Origin: Dermacoccus nishinomiyaensis
GTDB lineage: Bacteria; Actinomycetota; Actinomycetes; Actinomycetales; Dermatophilaceae
DNA: 64,000 nt
NCBI RefSeq assembly: GCF_900447535.1
Contig: NZ_UFXX01000001.1
Coordinates: 1,612,001 to 1,676,000, forward strand
Reading direction: 5' to 3'
Part shown: one piece after another, positions 1 to 8,651 of the stretch
Layout: each line of letters opens with the position of its first letter
Numbering within the stretch: position 1 is the first letter of the stretch
Made by a program: the position numbers and the translations under genes
The notes under the pieces: model-generated
Databases searched by the model: none
What the model was told of the DNA's origin: nothing
Seen by the model: only the letters and a program-made list of their open reading frames with translations

Positions 1-271
1 GCTCGCCCACGTGCGACGACGCACCCTGCTCGTGCCGACACCGTTCGCCGAGACGCCGGCGCAGCGGTGGGAGAACGCCCTCGGCGCGGCGCTGGCCGCG
101 ACGCGCTTTCTCGCCGAGCTCGGCGTCGAGCGCACCGACGGCCTCGACGCCGTGCATGATCGGTTGCTGCGAGACGAACCGGACATCGCCCACTCTTTGC
201 TGCGGTGGCTGGCCGACCACGAGTGCCCCCTGGTCAATCCGAAATTTTCGTCCTGGTCGAATAGGGCCTGA
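1..271 (+). CDS. C-terminal part of a hypothetical protein related to the next gene (5' end outside window)
   Basis: The reading frame is open to the left edge, so the gene starts upstream of the window. The visible tail of about 90 residues ends in a segment (SLLRWLADHECPLV) that closely matches the C-terminus of the protein at 415-1830 (VLRWLADHDAPFV). The two are therefore neighbouring paralogues. The function of the C-terminal domain is not recognised. It is followed by 143 non-coding bases before the second copy. Confidence 0.6.
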   Translation, partial: LAHVRRRTLLVPTPFAETPAQRWENALGAALAATRFLAELGVERTDGLDAVHDRLLRDEPDIAHSLLRWLADHECPLVNPKFSSWSNRA

Positions 272-414
272 CGAGGGTCGGCGAAAATTTCTGTCCACAG
301 GTCGGACAACCGACTTAGTGGGCGGCGAAGCGAGCCGCGCCTTCCTACACTGGCCGGAAGCCACGGCATGCGCCCGCGTCGGACACGGGCACGCTCACGA
401 GGGGACCACCGACG

Positions 415-1830
415 ATGGCAGCGCACGACTCCAGCTGGGAGATCTTCCGCAGCGAACTCAAGCATTGGATGGAACTGCGCCGCTTCACGAACAAGGCGCT
501 CGCCGAGGCGATCAACGCAGACCTGCCCTCCAGCGGTCTGAGCGCACCCGTCGACGAGCAGATCATCAAGCGCTGGCGGCACTCGACGTCACCGCCCCTG
601 ATGACGCTCAAGGTCATCGGACGCATCCTCGGCATGAGCAGCGACCCCACCGGCCGCGCGATCTACGACCCGACGCACCTGCCGCGTGTCATGGGCATCC
701 TCGACCCCGCCCCCGAGAACCCCGAGCTCATCGAAGCGGCCTACCGGCTGCAGACGGTGCGCGCCAAGATCGCCGAGGCCCAGAGCACCCTGACGGCGAT
801 CACTGCTGACGAGGGCGCCGTCAACGTCGTGCGCACGGCCACCGCGTCGGGGCTCGGCGCCGCCGTCCTGCCCGTCTTCGAGGGCCCGCGCGGCTACCCG
901 ATGCACGTCTCCGACCGCATCGACCTACGCGCACAGGGCGCCGAGGCCACCGCGCCGCAACCGAACCAGTACCCCCTCGTCCACGACGCGCTGCACGACG
1001 CGTTCGCCGTCCGCAGCCGACGCGCACCGCGCTTCGCCGACACGAGCCTGCAGCCCAACCCCGACGCCTACGCCGCCTGGGCCGTGCAGCACGTCGGCTG
1101 CCCGCGCGCGAGCGAGGTGCATCGCCCCCATGTCGGCCTGCCCGCCATCGCCATCACGTCCGTCACGACGACGCCGTGGCCCGACGAAGTCGGCGACCTC
1201 ATCGCGATGGTGCTCGGCTACGGCTTCACGACGACGCGTGAGCTCGCCCGCGAGCTCGTGTGCGACCCCTATGCGGCGGAACCGCTGCGCGCCGACATCC
1301 ATGACAACTTGCTCCACGCGGCGACCCCGCTGCGTCGCGTGTGGACGCACCACGGCGCCGTCGTTCCGCCGGCGAACGACCATGCACCGTTCGGCGACGC
1401 GCAGGGCCGCGCGACGAGTCAGCTGCTGCACTTCTACGTGCGCGAGGACGATGCGTCCCTGCGTCACGCCGCTGAGCACCCGGCGGGCCGCCTCGACCCC
1501 GTCTCTCCGGAGGAGCTCGACGCCGCCGTCGCCCGCACGAGCGCGACGCGCGCGGAACTCGACGCTCGGTTCGAGCGCGTGCAGGACAACCCGCGCATCC
1601 GACGCATCGACTACGCCTTCACGCCCGAGGCCGAGGACCGCTGGGCGCTGGTGTTCGAGATGACGCTGGCGATCCTGCGCACGCTCGACGAGCTGGGCGT
1701 GCGCCTCAACCTCACCGAACTGCACGAGCGACTCGCGCGCACCGAACCGCAGGTCGCACCGCAGGTGCTGCGCTGGCTCGCCGACCACGACGCGCCGTTC
1801 GTCGAGTCGCGTCACCGCACGTGGCACTGA
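415..1830 (+). CDS. Hypothetical protein with N-terminal helix-turn-helix-like domain
   Basis: The protein has 471 residues. The ATG is preceded by GAGGGG at a good distance. Residues 1-75 resemble an XRE-type DNA-binding fold (ALAEAINADLP, then IIKRWRHSTSPPLMTLKVIGRILG). Residues 120-145 look like a short coiled coil. The remaining 320 residues match no family I know. The last 70 residues are shared with the truncated gene just upstream, suggesting a local duplication. A regulatory role is inferred only from the N-terminus. Confidence 0.7.
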   Translation: MAAHDSSWEIFRSELKHWMELRRFTNKALAEAINADLPSSGLSAPVDEQIIKRWRHSTSPPLMTLKVIGRILGMSSDPTGRAIYDPTHLPRVMGILDPAPENPELIEAAYRLQTVRAKIAEAQSTLTAITADEGAVNVVRTATASGLGAAVLPVFEGPRGYPMHVSDRIDLRAQGAEATAPQPNQYPLVHDALHDAFAVRSRRAPRFADTSLQPNPDAYAAWAVQHVGCPRASEVHRPHVGLPAIAITSVTTTPWPDEVGDLIAMVLGYGFTTTRELARELVCDPYAAEPLRADIHDNLLHAATPLRRVWTHHGAVVPPANDHAPFGDAQGRATSQLLHFYVREDDASLRHAAEHPAGRLDPVSPEELDAAVARTSATRAELDARFERVQDNPRIRRIDYAFTPEAEDRWALVFEMTLAILRTLDELGVRLNLTELHERLARTEPQVAPQVLRWLADHDAPFVESRHRTWH

Positions 1831-1887
1831 CGGGCGACTGACGCGCGGCGCCCTGCGACGAGGAGACCCCGTTCAGGCGGCCGGCGC

Positions 1888-3018
1888 TCAGCGCAGCGCG
1901 TGCAGCCAGGCGCGGGCGCCCGCGAAGGCCTCGTCGCTCGTCTCGGGAGCGACGTCGACGGGACGCTTGTCGGCGCGCGCGTACGAGCCGAGATAACGCA
2001 CGTCGGCGGCGACGCGCTTGAGCCCCATGAGCGCCTCCCCGACACGTTCGGACGCGATGTGCCCCTCGATGTCGAGCGAGAAGCAGTAGCTGCCCATCGC
2101 CTCGCCCGTCGGGCGCGATTCGAGGCGCGACATGCTGATGCCGCGCGTCGCGAACTGCTCGAGCAGTTCGAGCAGCCCACCGGCGCGGTCGGCGTGCTGG
2201 TACAGCACGAGCGTCGTCTTGTCGTGGCCCGTCGGCGCGGGGGTGCGGGGGCGGCCCGCGGCGTCGCGGGCCTTCGTCACGAGGACGAATCGGGTGACGG
2301 CGCCCGCGTTGTCGCCGATGTGTGTGGCAAGGGTCTCGAGGCCGAAGACGTCGGCGGCCATCGGCGCGCACACGGCCGCCTGGAAGTTCTCGGCGGCGTC
2401 ATCGGCGAGGCTCTGCGCGGCGGCGGCCGTCGACAGCGTCGGCACGTAGGTCGCCTGTGGCAGGTTCGACGCCATCCAGCCGCGCACCTGCGGCCACGCG
2501 TGCGAGTGCGACCCGACGCCCGTGATCTGCTCGGCGCGCGTGCCCGGGCGGGCCGCGAGGACGAACGTGATCGGCACGAGCACCTCACCGACGAGCAGCA
2601 ACTGCGAGTCCGTGGGCGCGCCGGCTCCCGCGTTGAGGGCGTCCAGCGTGGAGCTCACGCCACCTTCGACGCTGTTCTCGATCGGCACCATGACGCCGTC
2701 GACGCCACCCGAACGCACCGCGTCGAGGGCTGCCGGGACGGTCGCGAACGGGACCGAACGTTCCAGGGCAGCAGCGACGAGGCCGTCCGTCGTGGTCGGG
2801 GCGGCGGACGAGCTGGCAGTCTGGTGCGGGTGCGAACTCGCCTCACCTGGGGTCGAAGCACCCGCGGCAGGCGCGGTCGCGGCCGCCCCCTCGTCACTGG
2901 CGGGACGCACCGCTTCGGCGGCGTCACGCGTCTGCTGCTCTAGCCACCCCCGCAGCGCAGCCTGCGTGAACGTGCCGGCAGGGCCGAGGTAGCCGTAGGT
3001 CGGTTCGTCGTGCGTCAT
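1888..3018 (-). CDS. pheA: Prephenate dehydratase
   Basis: Converts prephenate to phenylpyruvate in phenylalanine synthesis, in the cytoplasm. The N-terminus YLGPAGTFTQAAL and the segment VPIENSVEGGVSSTLD are prephenate dehydratase signatures. The C-terminal third is an ACT regulatory domain (TTLVLYQHADRAGGLLELLEQFA) with the conserved ESRP motif, so feedback by phenylalanine is expected. The protein has 376 residues; the excess over the usual 300 or so comes from an Ala/Ser/Thr/Pro-rich insertion at about residues 33-78 inside the first catalytic subdomain. The start overlaps the end of the upstream DUF4446 gene by 4 bases (ATGA), so the two are probably translationally coupled. Confidence 0.95.
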   Translation of the reverse strand: MTHDEPTYGYLGPAGTFTQAALRGWLEQQTRDAAEAVRPASDEGAAATAPAAGASTPGEASSHPHQTASSSAAPTTTDGLVAAALERSVPFATVPAALDAVRSGGVDGVMVPIENSVEGGVSSTLDALNAGAGAPTDSQLLLVGEVLVPITFVLAARPGTRAEQITGVGSHSHAWPQVRGWMASNLPQATYVPTLSTAAAAQSLADDAAENFQAAVCAPMAADVFGLETLATHIGDNAGAVTRFVLVTKARDAAGRPRTPAPTGHDKTTLVLYQHADRAGGLLELLEQFATRGISMSRLESRPTGEAMGSYCFSLDIEGHIASERVGEALMGLKRVAADVRYLGSYARADKRPVDVAPETSDEAFAGARAWLHALR

Positions 3019-3449
3019 CGGGCATTCCCCTCACCGGCGCGCGCCGCGGCGACCGCCTGCTTCTCCTCGGGCGTGAGCTCGCTCGAGCTCGCGCCTGCTT
3101 CGACACTCTTGGCGTACGTGCGTGACTCGGCGCGCCCGTGGATCGACGAGATGACGAGCCCGTCACCGGCGTCATCGACGAGGGCCACCGAGAACGACAG
3201 CTGACCCGCCATGTCGCCGAACGCGTCGTAGCGGACGACGGCGACGTGCTTGAGCGCGCGTCGCGAATCGGCACGGGCTGCGGCGAGTTCGGTTCGGGCG
3301 GAGGCGATCTCGCGCGCCAGCTGCCGCGGGCCGCCGTCGTCGTCACCGATGATGGTCGCGAGGCGGACCTCGCTCGCGCGGACCTGCAGGAGCGCCCACC
3401 CGGCGAGCAGGAGAGCACACACTGCGACGGCGAGAGCGACGGCGATCAC
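3015..3449 (-). CDS. DUF4446 family membrane-anchored protein
   Basis: The protein has 144 residues with one N-terminal membrane segment (VALAVAVCALLLAGWALL), a predicted helical stretch, and the DUF4446 core (VVRYDAFGDMAGQLSFSVAL and GLVISSIHGR). The biochemical role of the family is unknown. It is first gene of a two-gene operon with pheA. The GTG start lies six bases after a TAGGCT box, so the transcript may be leaderless. Confidence 0.85.
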   Translation of the reverse strand: MIAVALAVAVCALLLAGWALLQVRASEVRLATIIGDDDGGPRQLAREIASARTELAAARADSRRALKHVAVVRYDAFGDMAGQLSFSVALVDDAGDGLVISSIHGRAESRTYAKSVEAGASSSELTPEEKQAVAAARAGEGNAR

Positions 3450-3455
3450 GACATC

Positions 3456-3461
3456 AGCCTA
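3456..3461 (-). promoter_or_regulatory. Probable -10 box of the DUF4446-pheA operon
   Basis: TAGGCT on the minus strand ends six bases before the GTG start. No Shine-Dalgarno sequence fits in the gap, so transcription probably starts at or next to the start codon. Confidence 0.55.
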
Positions 3462-3480
3462 TGCAACCGGGCGTGGTCGA

Positions 3481-4107
3481 TCAGACCGGCACCCAGGCCG
3501 GGAATTCGACGCCAGCGAGGGCGGCCACCATGAGCGCCGCGAACAGCAGGCACACGACGCCACCGGCGGTGCGGATGGCGGAGAGGCTGAGCCGCTTGAG
3601 CAGCGCCTTTCCGGCGACGGCGCCCAGCGCCGAGACCAGGGCGAGCGCGAGGAACGCCGACAGGCCGACGAGCCAGGGGTTGCCGCCACGCGCGACGAAA
3701 CCGGCGGTCGCGAGCTGGCTCAGGTCGCCCCACTCGGCGAGGAACAGGATGAGGAAGCTCGCCCCGATCGCCTTGAGCCCCTCGGCCGGCTTGGCCTTGG
3801 CACCGAACTCCTCCTCGGCCTCCGCCTCACCCTCATCGGCCTCCTTCGCGCCCTTGATCAGCACGAAACCTGCGACGAGGAACAGCAGCGCGACGATGGC
3901 GTGCACCGGCTTCTCGGGAAGCAGCGTGAGGACGCGTCCGAACAGGACGGCGACGACCGTCTGGACGGCGAACGCCGACGCGACACCGATCCACACGTAC
4001 AGCGGTCGGTATTTCGTCGCGAGCACGAGCGTCGCGATGAAGGTCTTGTCAGGGAGTTCGACGAGGAACAGCGTCGTGAAGACGGTCAGGACGAGAGCGA
4101 GATCCAC
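3481..4107 (-). CDS. TMEM165/GDT1 family transporter, probable manganese or calcium exporter
   Basis: This is a six-helix integral membrane protein of 208 residues. It carries both hallmark repeats of the family, ELPDKT near residue 17 and EWGDLSQ near residue 123, each in a membrane helix. An acidic loop (DEGEAEAEEEFG) joins the two halves. GDT1 relatives exchange Mn2+ or Ca2+ for protons; the ion used here cannot be told from sequence. It is divergent from the gene at 4166, with only 58 bases between them. Confidence 0.9.
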   Translation of the reverse strand: MDLALVLTVFTTLFLVELPDKTFIATLVLATKYRPLYVWIGVASAFAVQTVVAVLFGRVLTLLPEKPVHAIVALLFLVAGFVLIKGAKEADEGEAEAEEEFGAKAKPAEGLKAIGASFLILFLAEWGDLSQLATAGFVARGGNPWLVGLSAFLALALVSALGAVAGKALLKRLSLSAIRTAGGVVCLLFAALMVAALAGVEFPAWVPV

Positions 4108-4115
4108 GGGCCACG

Positions 4116-4159
4116 AGCCTACCGGGTCGCAGCGAGGATCCAGGATCAGCGACTACGCT
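4116..4159. promoter_or_regulatory. Divergent promoter pair between the GDT1 gene and the membrane protein gene
   Basis: On the minus strand TAGGCT (4116-4121) lies 8 bases before the GTG of the GDT1 gene. On the plus strand TACGCT (4154-4159) lies 6 bases before the GTG at 4166. Both gaps are too short for a ribosome binding site, so both mRNAs may be leaderless. Confidence 0.5.
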
Positions 4160-4165
4160 TGAGCA

Positions 4166-6391
4166 GTGTTCCGTCGGTGGCTCGTGACTGCTCTCGTCGC
4201 CGCCGTGACGTTCGCGGCGCTCGCCGTGGGCATCTCCGTCGCCAAGTCCGACACCTCCCCCACGCATCGCGCGCTGCCGGGCAACCTCGTCGTCGTCGGC
4301 ATGCCGGGGCTGACATGGAGCGACATCAACCCCGACACGACACCGACGCTGTGGGACATGTCGCAGCACGCCGCCGTCGGCAACCAGCTCGTCCGCGTCA
4401 TCAGCGACCACTCGTGCAGCGACGCGGCATGGGTGACGCTGGGCTCCGGTACACGCACCCCGCTCGGCTACAGCCCGCCGATGGCGGCAGCGTCCGGCAC
4501 GAACGACTTCTGCCCGCCCCCGGTGAAAGGCGAGTACGACGCGACGCACCACACCTACCGCTACCCGCAGTGGAGCACGTGGGCCAAGGACGCGCTGAAA
4601 CGCAACATCCCCTCACGCATGGGGCTCGTCACCTCGACACTGGAGAAGGACGGCCAGTGCGTCAGCGCCGTCGGAGAACGGGCAACGCTCGGTGCGGCGA
4701 ACCGTCAGGGCGTCGTCTCGCACTACTGGCCGAGCATCTCCGGCGCTGACCTCGCCGCGTGCCCCGTCACGTACGTCTCGCTCGAGGGGCGCAGCGACGC
4801 GCAACTGCGTCAGGTGCTCGACGCGGCACCCATCGACACGACCGTCCTCGTCACCGGCCTCACCGACGACGAACGCCCCGAATCGCCGCGCGCGATCATG
4901 CTCGACGGGCCGACGGTCGGCTCGGGCATGCTGCGCTCGCGCCAGACGCGTCAGCGAGGGATCGTCACGACGACCGACATCTCCGCGTTCGTCCTCGAAC
5001 GCACCCCCCGCGCGCCGGTGCTCGGCGAGGGGCGCCCCCTGTCGATCGAACCCGTCTCGACGCCCGCCGCACTGCGCTCGGTGCGCAACACCCAGACCCT
5101 CCTGCGCACCGAGCGCAACCTCGTCGGGCCGTTCTTCGTCTGGGTCGCGGCCCTCGGCGCGCTCGCCGTCACCATCGGGGCGTGGCTGTCGGTCCGCGCG
5201 CGCTGGTGGCCCTGGAGCGGACGTGACGTGGCCGACGGCAACGACGCGGGCGTCGGTGCGGGCCCATGTCCTGGTGTGGCGTGGTGGCCATGGCGAGGAC
5301 GCGACGCGGCTGACGGCGACGCCGCGGCCCGCGCCGTCATGACGCGCCGGCTGCGGGTGGCGCGCGGCTGGTGGGCGACGACGGGTGCGCTGCTCGGTGC
5401 GGTGCCGGTGGCCACCTTCCTGGCGAACCTCTACGCCTGGTACCTCCACGACCATGCGTTGGCGTGGCTCGGCGGGTGCGTCGTCGTCATCATCGTCGTC
5501 ATCGCGACGCTCGCACTGCTCGGGCCGTGGCGTCGCTGGACGCCCGGCCCTGCCGTCTTCGTCGCCTCCTGCACCGCGCTGGTGCTCGCGATGGATGCGG
5601 TGCAGGGATCGCCGCTGCAGCTCGTCAGCGTGCTCGGGCTGCAGCCGGTGTACGGCGGCCGATTCTTCGGGATGGGCAACGTCGGATACGCGCTGTTCAT
5701 GACGTCATGCCTGTTCGTCGCGGCGATGCTCGCGGGGCGTTATCGCGCGATGAAACGGCCGCGGCTCGCATTGCTGACGGTGCTCGCGATCGGCGTGCCC
5801 GCCATCCTCGTCAACGGGGTGCCGCAGTGGGGCAACGAGGGTGGCGGCTCGGCAGCGTTCGTGCCCGCCATCATCTACCTGGCGATGCGTGCGCGCGGGT
5901 GGCGGATCACGCTGACGCGACTGCTGCTCGCCGCGTTGGGCGGTGCTGCGTTCGTCTTCGTCATCGGCTGGCTCGACTACCTGCGCGGCGAGAGTGCGCG
6001 CACACACCTCGGCGACATCTTCGCCGGCCTCGTCGGCGACGGGCAGGTCAACCCGATCAGGCGGGTGCTGTACGCAAACTGGCACATGCTCAACACGCAT
6101 TGGTTCTACTGGTTCGTGCCGATCTGGCTCGTCGTGTGCATCGTCGTGCTCGCGTTTCCCGACGGGCCCGGGCGCTTCCTCAAGCCACTGCTCGTGCGCG
6201 TGCCCATGATGCGGCACGGCCTCATCGCCATCACGATCATGCTCGCCGCCGGATTCCTCGCCAACGACTCGGGCACCTCGATCCCGCCCGCCGGGGCGCT
6301 CGTCATCATGCCACTGCTCGTCATCGTCGCGGCGCGCCTCGGATCGCCGCGCACGAGCGAAGCCCCTCGCGTGCCTGCCGTGAAGAGTTGA
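4166..6391 (+). CDS. Large membrane protein with alkaline phosphatase-like extracellular domain
   Basis: The protein has 741 residues. An N-terminal membrane anchor (VTALVAAVTFAALAVGIS) is followed by an extracytoplasmic region to about residue 315. Its opening segment (VVGMPGLTWSDINPDTTPTLWDM) resembles the start of the alkaline phosphatase/sulfatase fold. The C-terminal half holds some nine to ten membrane helices, with a conserved-looking GRFFGMGNVGYALF segment. Similar proteins of unknown role are common in Actinobacteria. Catalytic residues of the phosphatase fold were not confirmed. An envelope role is inferred. Confidence 0.75.
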   Translation: MFRRWLVTALVAAVTFAALAVGISVAKSDTSPTHRALPGNLVVVGMPGLTWSDINPDTTPTLWDMSQHAAVGNQLVRVISDHSCSDAAWVTLGSGTRTPLGYSPPMAAASGTNDFCPPPVKGEYDATHHTYRYPQWSTWAKDALKRNIPSRMGLVTSTLEKDGQCVSAVGERATLGAANRQGVVSHYWPSISGADLAACPVTYVSLEGRSDAQLRQVLDAAPIDTTVLVTGLTDDERPESPRAIMLDGPTVGSGMLRSRQTRQRGIVTTTDISAFVLERTPRAPVLGEGRPLSIEPVSTPAALRSVRNTQTLLRTERNLVGPFFVWVAALGALAVTIGAWLSVRARWWPWSGRDVADGNDAGVGAGPCPGVAWWPWRGRDAADGDAAARAVMTRRLRVARGWWATTGALLGAVPVATFLANLYAWYLHDHALAWLGGCVVVIIVVIATLALLGPWRRWTPGPAVFVASCTALVLAMDAVQGSPLQLVSVLGLQPVYGGRFFGMGNVGYALFMTSCLFVAAMLAGRYRAMKRPRLALLTVLAIGVPAILVNGVPQWGNEGGGSAAFVPAIIYLAMRARGWRITLTRLLLAALGGAAFVFVIGWLDYLRGESARTHLGDIFAGLVGDGQVNPIRRVLYANWHMLNTHWFYWFVPIWLVVCIVVLAFPDGPGRFLKPLLVRVPMMRHGLIAITIMLAAGFLANDSGTSIPPAGALVIMPLLVIVAARLGSPRTSEAPRVPAVKS

Positions 6392-6396
6392 CGGCC

Positions 6397-6474
6397 GTAC
6401 CCATCTGCGATTTACGTCCACATTCAACGGACGTTGCGGGCAGGCGAATGTGGACGAGAATCGCAGATGGGTAC
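6397..6474. repeat. Family 1 palindromic repeat, complete copy
   Basis: Two 29-base arms (6397-6425 and 6446-6474) pair with two mismatches around a 20-base centre. The core is CCCATCTGCGATT then GTCCACATTC. Related arms occur near 23261, 29381, 41056 and 42007. The element lies in the otherwise empty 6392-6759 interval, between the 3' ends of two convergent genes, where it could act as a bidirectional terminator. Confidence 0.8.
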
Positions 6475-6759
6475 AGGCTTCCGGGGGCTTCGAGCCCTTC
6501 CCACTGCTCCCTTCACACCGTCGCCGACGTGGAGCCGACGTCGGACGCGCGCCGCGCTCGGCCCCTTCCGTCAGACGACGACGCCCCCGGCAGCGACACG
6601 CGTGAGGCCCCCGCACCTGACGATGTGGGGGCCTGACGAAGAGTGCAGGCGAGGTAAGCGCCTGGCGACGGAGTCGACGAGGCAGACGCCCCACGCTGAG
6701 CCCTGACTCACCAGGATCTGACGGTGAGAGCCGCGTTCAGTGCGACCTGATGGCGGACG

Positions 6760-7653
6760 TCAGCGCAGCGTGATCTGGCGCGAGACGATGCCGTTGCGGG
6801 CGCGTCGTTCGTCGGCGGTGAGCGGCTCGGTCTCGAGCGAGGCGAACGCATCGTCGAAGGCCTTGGCGAGTTCGGCCATCGGCGCGGTCTGCTGCTCGGG
6901 CAGGCGGTCGGTCGCGACCTCCCACACGGGCGTCAGCACACCGCACGCACGGAACGCGCCGAGGAGGCGGCCTTCGTCGTCGTTCTCCGGCATGCGTGCC
7001 TTGCCGGATGCGGACAGGCGGGCGAGCGCGTCGGTGGCCTTGTTCTCGTCGTGCGGCAGCACCCAGCGGATGAAGGCGCGGTCACCGATGAGGCACCAAT
7101 AGGCGGAGTCGACGCCGTCGATCGGGGCGGTCGGAGCGATCGACTCGTTGGCGTCCTCCATCGAGACGGAGGCCTCTTCGCCGATCTCGTGCTCCTCGGG
7201 GATCCAGAAGTCGAACGTCTCGTGCACGGTCGGTTCGAACGTCGTGCTCGTGATGATGTCCTGCAGGCGCGGCGTCGCGGCGCTGACGCGCGGCGGTGCG
7301 GGCAGCGGCTGGCCGTTCTCGAGCTGCGTGACGGCGATGAGCTGCGCGGCGACGTCGCGGCTCGCGTCGCCGGATCCACCGCCTGTCTGCAGCGCCACCA
7401 TCATGTCGCCGTCCTCGCGACGCAGGCCGGGCCACGCCATCGGCAGGATCGTCGCGATGACCGCCTCGTGCTCCTGCCCGTCGACCTCGAAGGTGACCTT
7501 TGCCGTCGCCGACGGGACGATCTCTCGCATCGCCACCCAGTCCGTCTCACCTGCGAGGCCCTCGAATGGACGCGCGACGAACGGCGCCGGCATCTGCGAC
7601 GGATCGAGCGGACGCTTGTTCTCTTTGCCCTTGCGGCGTGAAGCCTTACCCAT
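6760..7653 (-). CDS. DUF5926 family protein
   Basis: The protein has 297 residues. The basic N-terminus MGKASRRKGKENKR and the body (WVAMREIVPSATAKV, TFDFWIPEEHE-like stretch, YWCLIGDRAFIRWVLPHDEN) match the actinobacterial DUF5926 family, whose role is unknown. The ATG at 7653 was chosen because it gives the family N-terminus; the open frame continues upstream into repeat sequence. TAGACT (7662-7667) lies eight bases before this ATG, so the transcript may be leaderless. No membrane segment is seen. Confidence 0.8.
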   Translation of the reverse strand: MGKASRRKGKENKRPLDPSQMPAPFVARPFEGLAGETDWVAMREIVPSATAKVTFEVDGQEHEAVIATILPMAWPGLRREDGDMMVALQTGGGSGDASRDVAAQLIAVTQLENGQPLPAPPRVSAATPRLQDIITSTTFEPTVHETFDFWIPEEHEIGEEASVSMEDANESIAPTAPIDGVDSAYWCLIGDRAFIRWVLPHDENKATDALARLSASGKARMPENDDEGRLLGAFRACGVLTPVWEVATDRLPEQQTAPMAELAKAFDDAFASLETEPLTADERRARNGIVSRQITLR

Positions 7654-7728
7654 GGTCGATGAGTCTAGTGATGTCGCGTGCCCGCGGCGGCGCGATGCGT
7701 CATCTCGCTGCGGTAGTGGAACGTCGTC

Positions 7729-8030
7729 AGGCGCGCGGCGTCGGCTGGGGCCACACGCGTGTCGCAGCGGGCGCATCTGCCGAGCGTGCGAGGCCGATGC
7801 GCCGCAAGACACGCAGAGAAATGTTTGGGCGGGCGGCCGCGGAGGCGGCCTGCCCGAGCTTGCGAGGTCAGGCGCGCCTGCGCGACGGGCCGCACGCGTG
7901 TCGCAGCGCGTGCATCTGCCGAGCGTGCGAGGCCGATGCGCCGCAAGACGCGCAAAAAAACTTGGGCGTCGCACGTCGACGCCCGCGCTGGGCGAACGTA
8001 GTGAGCTCAGGCGCGGCGTCGGCTGGGGCC
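7729..8030. repeat. Tandem repeat of about 140 bases built on the 3' end of the rsbW-like gene
   Basis: The segment beginning TCAGGCGCG recurs at about 7730, 7870 and 8007, a period near 140. The third occurrence is the stop codon and last codons of the rsbW-like gene. The two downstream units also share about 70 bases (centred on GTGTCGCAGCG and GAGCGTGCGAGGCCGATGCG). Each unit ends in a hairpin. Gene tail and terminator thus appear duplicated twice. No gene is seen in 7654-8006. Confidence 0.7.
7954..7984 (-). terminator. Rho-independent terminator of the rsbW-like gene
   Basis: On the minus strand an 8-base-pair GGGCGTCG/CGACGCCC stem with a 5-base loop (7964-7984) is followed by AAGTTTTTTT. 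It lies about 20 bases after the stop codon at 8007. Confidence 0.75.
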
Positions 8031-8423
8031 GCCCAAACTGGCCCACACCGTACGGCCGTTGCGTTCGTCGCTGACGCCCCATTCGTGGGCGAGGGAGCGG
8101 ACGATGCGCAGGCCGCGGCCAGAGTTGACCCATTCACTCTTGGGTTTGGGCATGGGGATGTCGTCGCCGCCGCCGTCGGTCACTTCGATCTCGACGCGCG
8201 GGGCGCGCACCTTCCAGTGCACGCGGATGCTGCCGTCGGGCAGGGGCTTGGCGTGGCGGATGGCGTTGGTGACGAGTTCGCTGACGACGATCTCGCATTC
8301 GCCGATGACTTCGTCGCTGATCTCGCCGTCGGAGAGGTCGTCGACAATGGTGCGGCGGATGCTGGGCACGGATTCGAGCGTCCAGTCCAGGCGGACAGTG
8401 CGGACGCGGGCGTCGCTCGACAT
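8007..8423 (-). CDS. RsbW-like serine kinase / anti-sigma factor ATPase
   Basis: The protein has 138 residues with a GHKL-type ATPase fold: the N box ELVTNAIRHA at about residues 49-58, then VEIEVTDGGGD and GRGLRIV. Proteins of this type bind sigma factors or phosphorylate STAS anti-sigma antagonists. No partner sigma or STAS gene lies in the window, so it is an orphan here. The last residues (PSRRRA) fall in the repeated segment described at 7729-8030. Confidence 0.85.
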   Translation of the reverse strand: MSSDARVRTVRLDWTLESVPSIRRTIVDDLSDGEISDEVIGECEIVVSELVTNAIRHAKPLPDGSIRVHWKVRAPRVEIEVTDGGGDDIPMPKPKSEWVNSGRGLRIVRSLAHEWGVSDERNGRTVWASLGGPSRRRA

Positions 8424-8545
8424 GTCGTGGCTACCTCGTGCGGTCGGACCTCGCGGGGCGGGGTGGTGTTCAGCGTTCGTTCAACCTTGCCACACATCGC
8501 AACGGGCGTGGGGTTGGGTGCGCGGCCACACGGGTGCGCCGCGGC

Positions 8546-8610
8546 GGATCCGAGCGAAGTGGGTGACTTCGAGCGCTCTGCCGCTCTTATCCGCCCATTT
8601 CGTTCCGATT
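8546..8610. repeat. Family 6 palindrome, copy 1
   Basis: ATCCGAGCGAAGTGGG on the left pairs imperfectly with CCCATTTCGTTCCGAT on the right, around the shared centre CTTCGAGCGCTCTGCCGCTC. A better preserved copy is at 20741-20806. It sits just beyond the last gene of the toxin-antitoxin-chaperone operon and may terminate it. Confidence 0.65.
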
Positions 8611-8651
8611 CACGTTCTGCGGCGTCCGCCAGACGGCGCTCCGACCGGAAT

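Noticed and set aside
7729-8030. CRISPR array
   Set aside because: The units are 140 bases long, only two to three in number, diverged, and lack short regular spacers; no cas gene is present.
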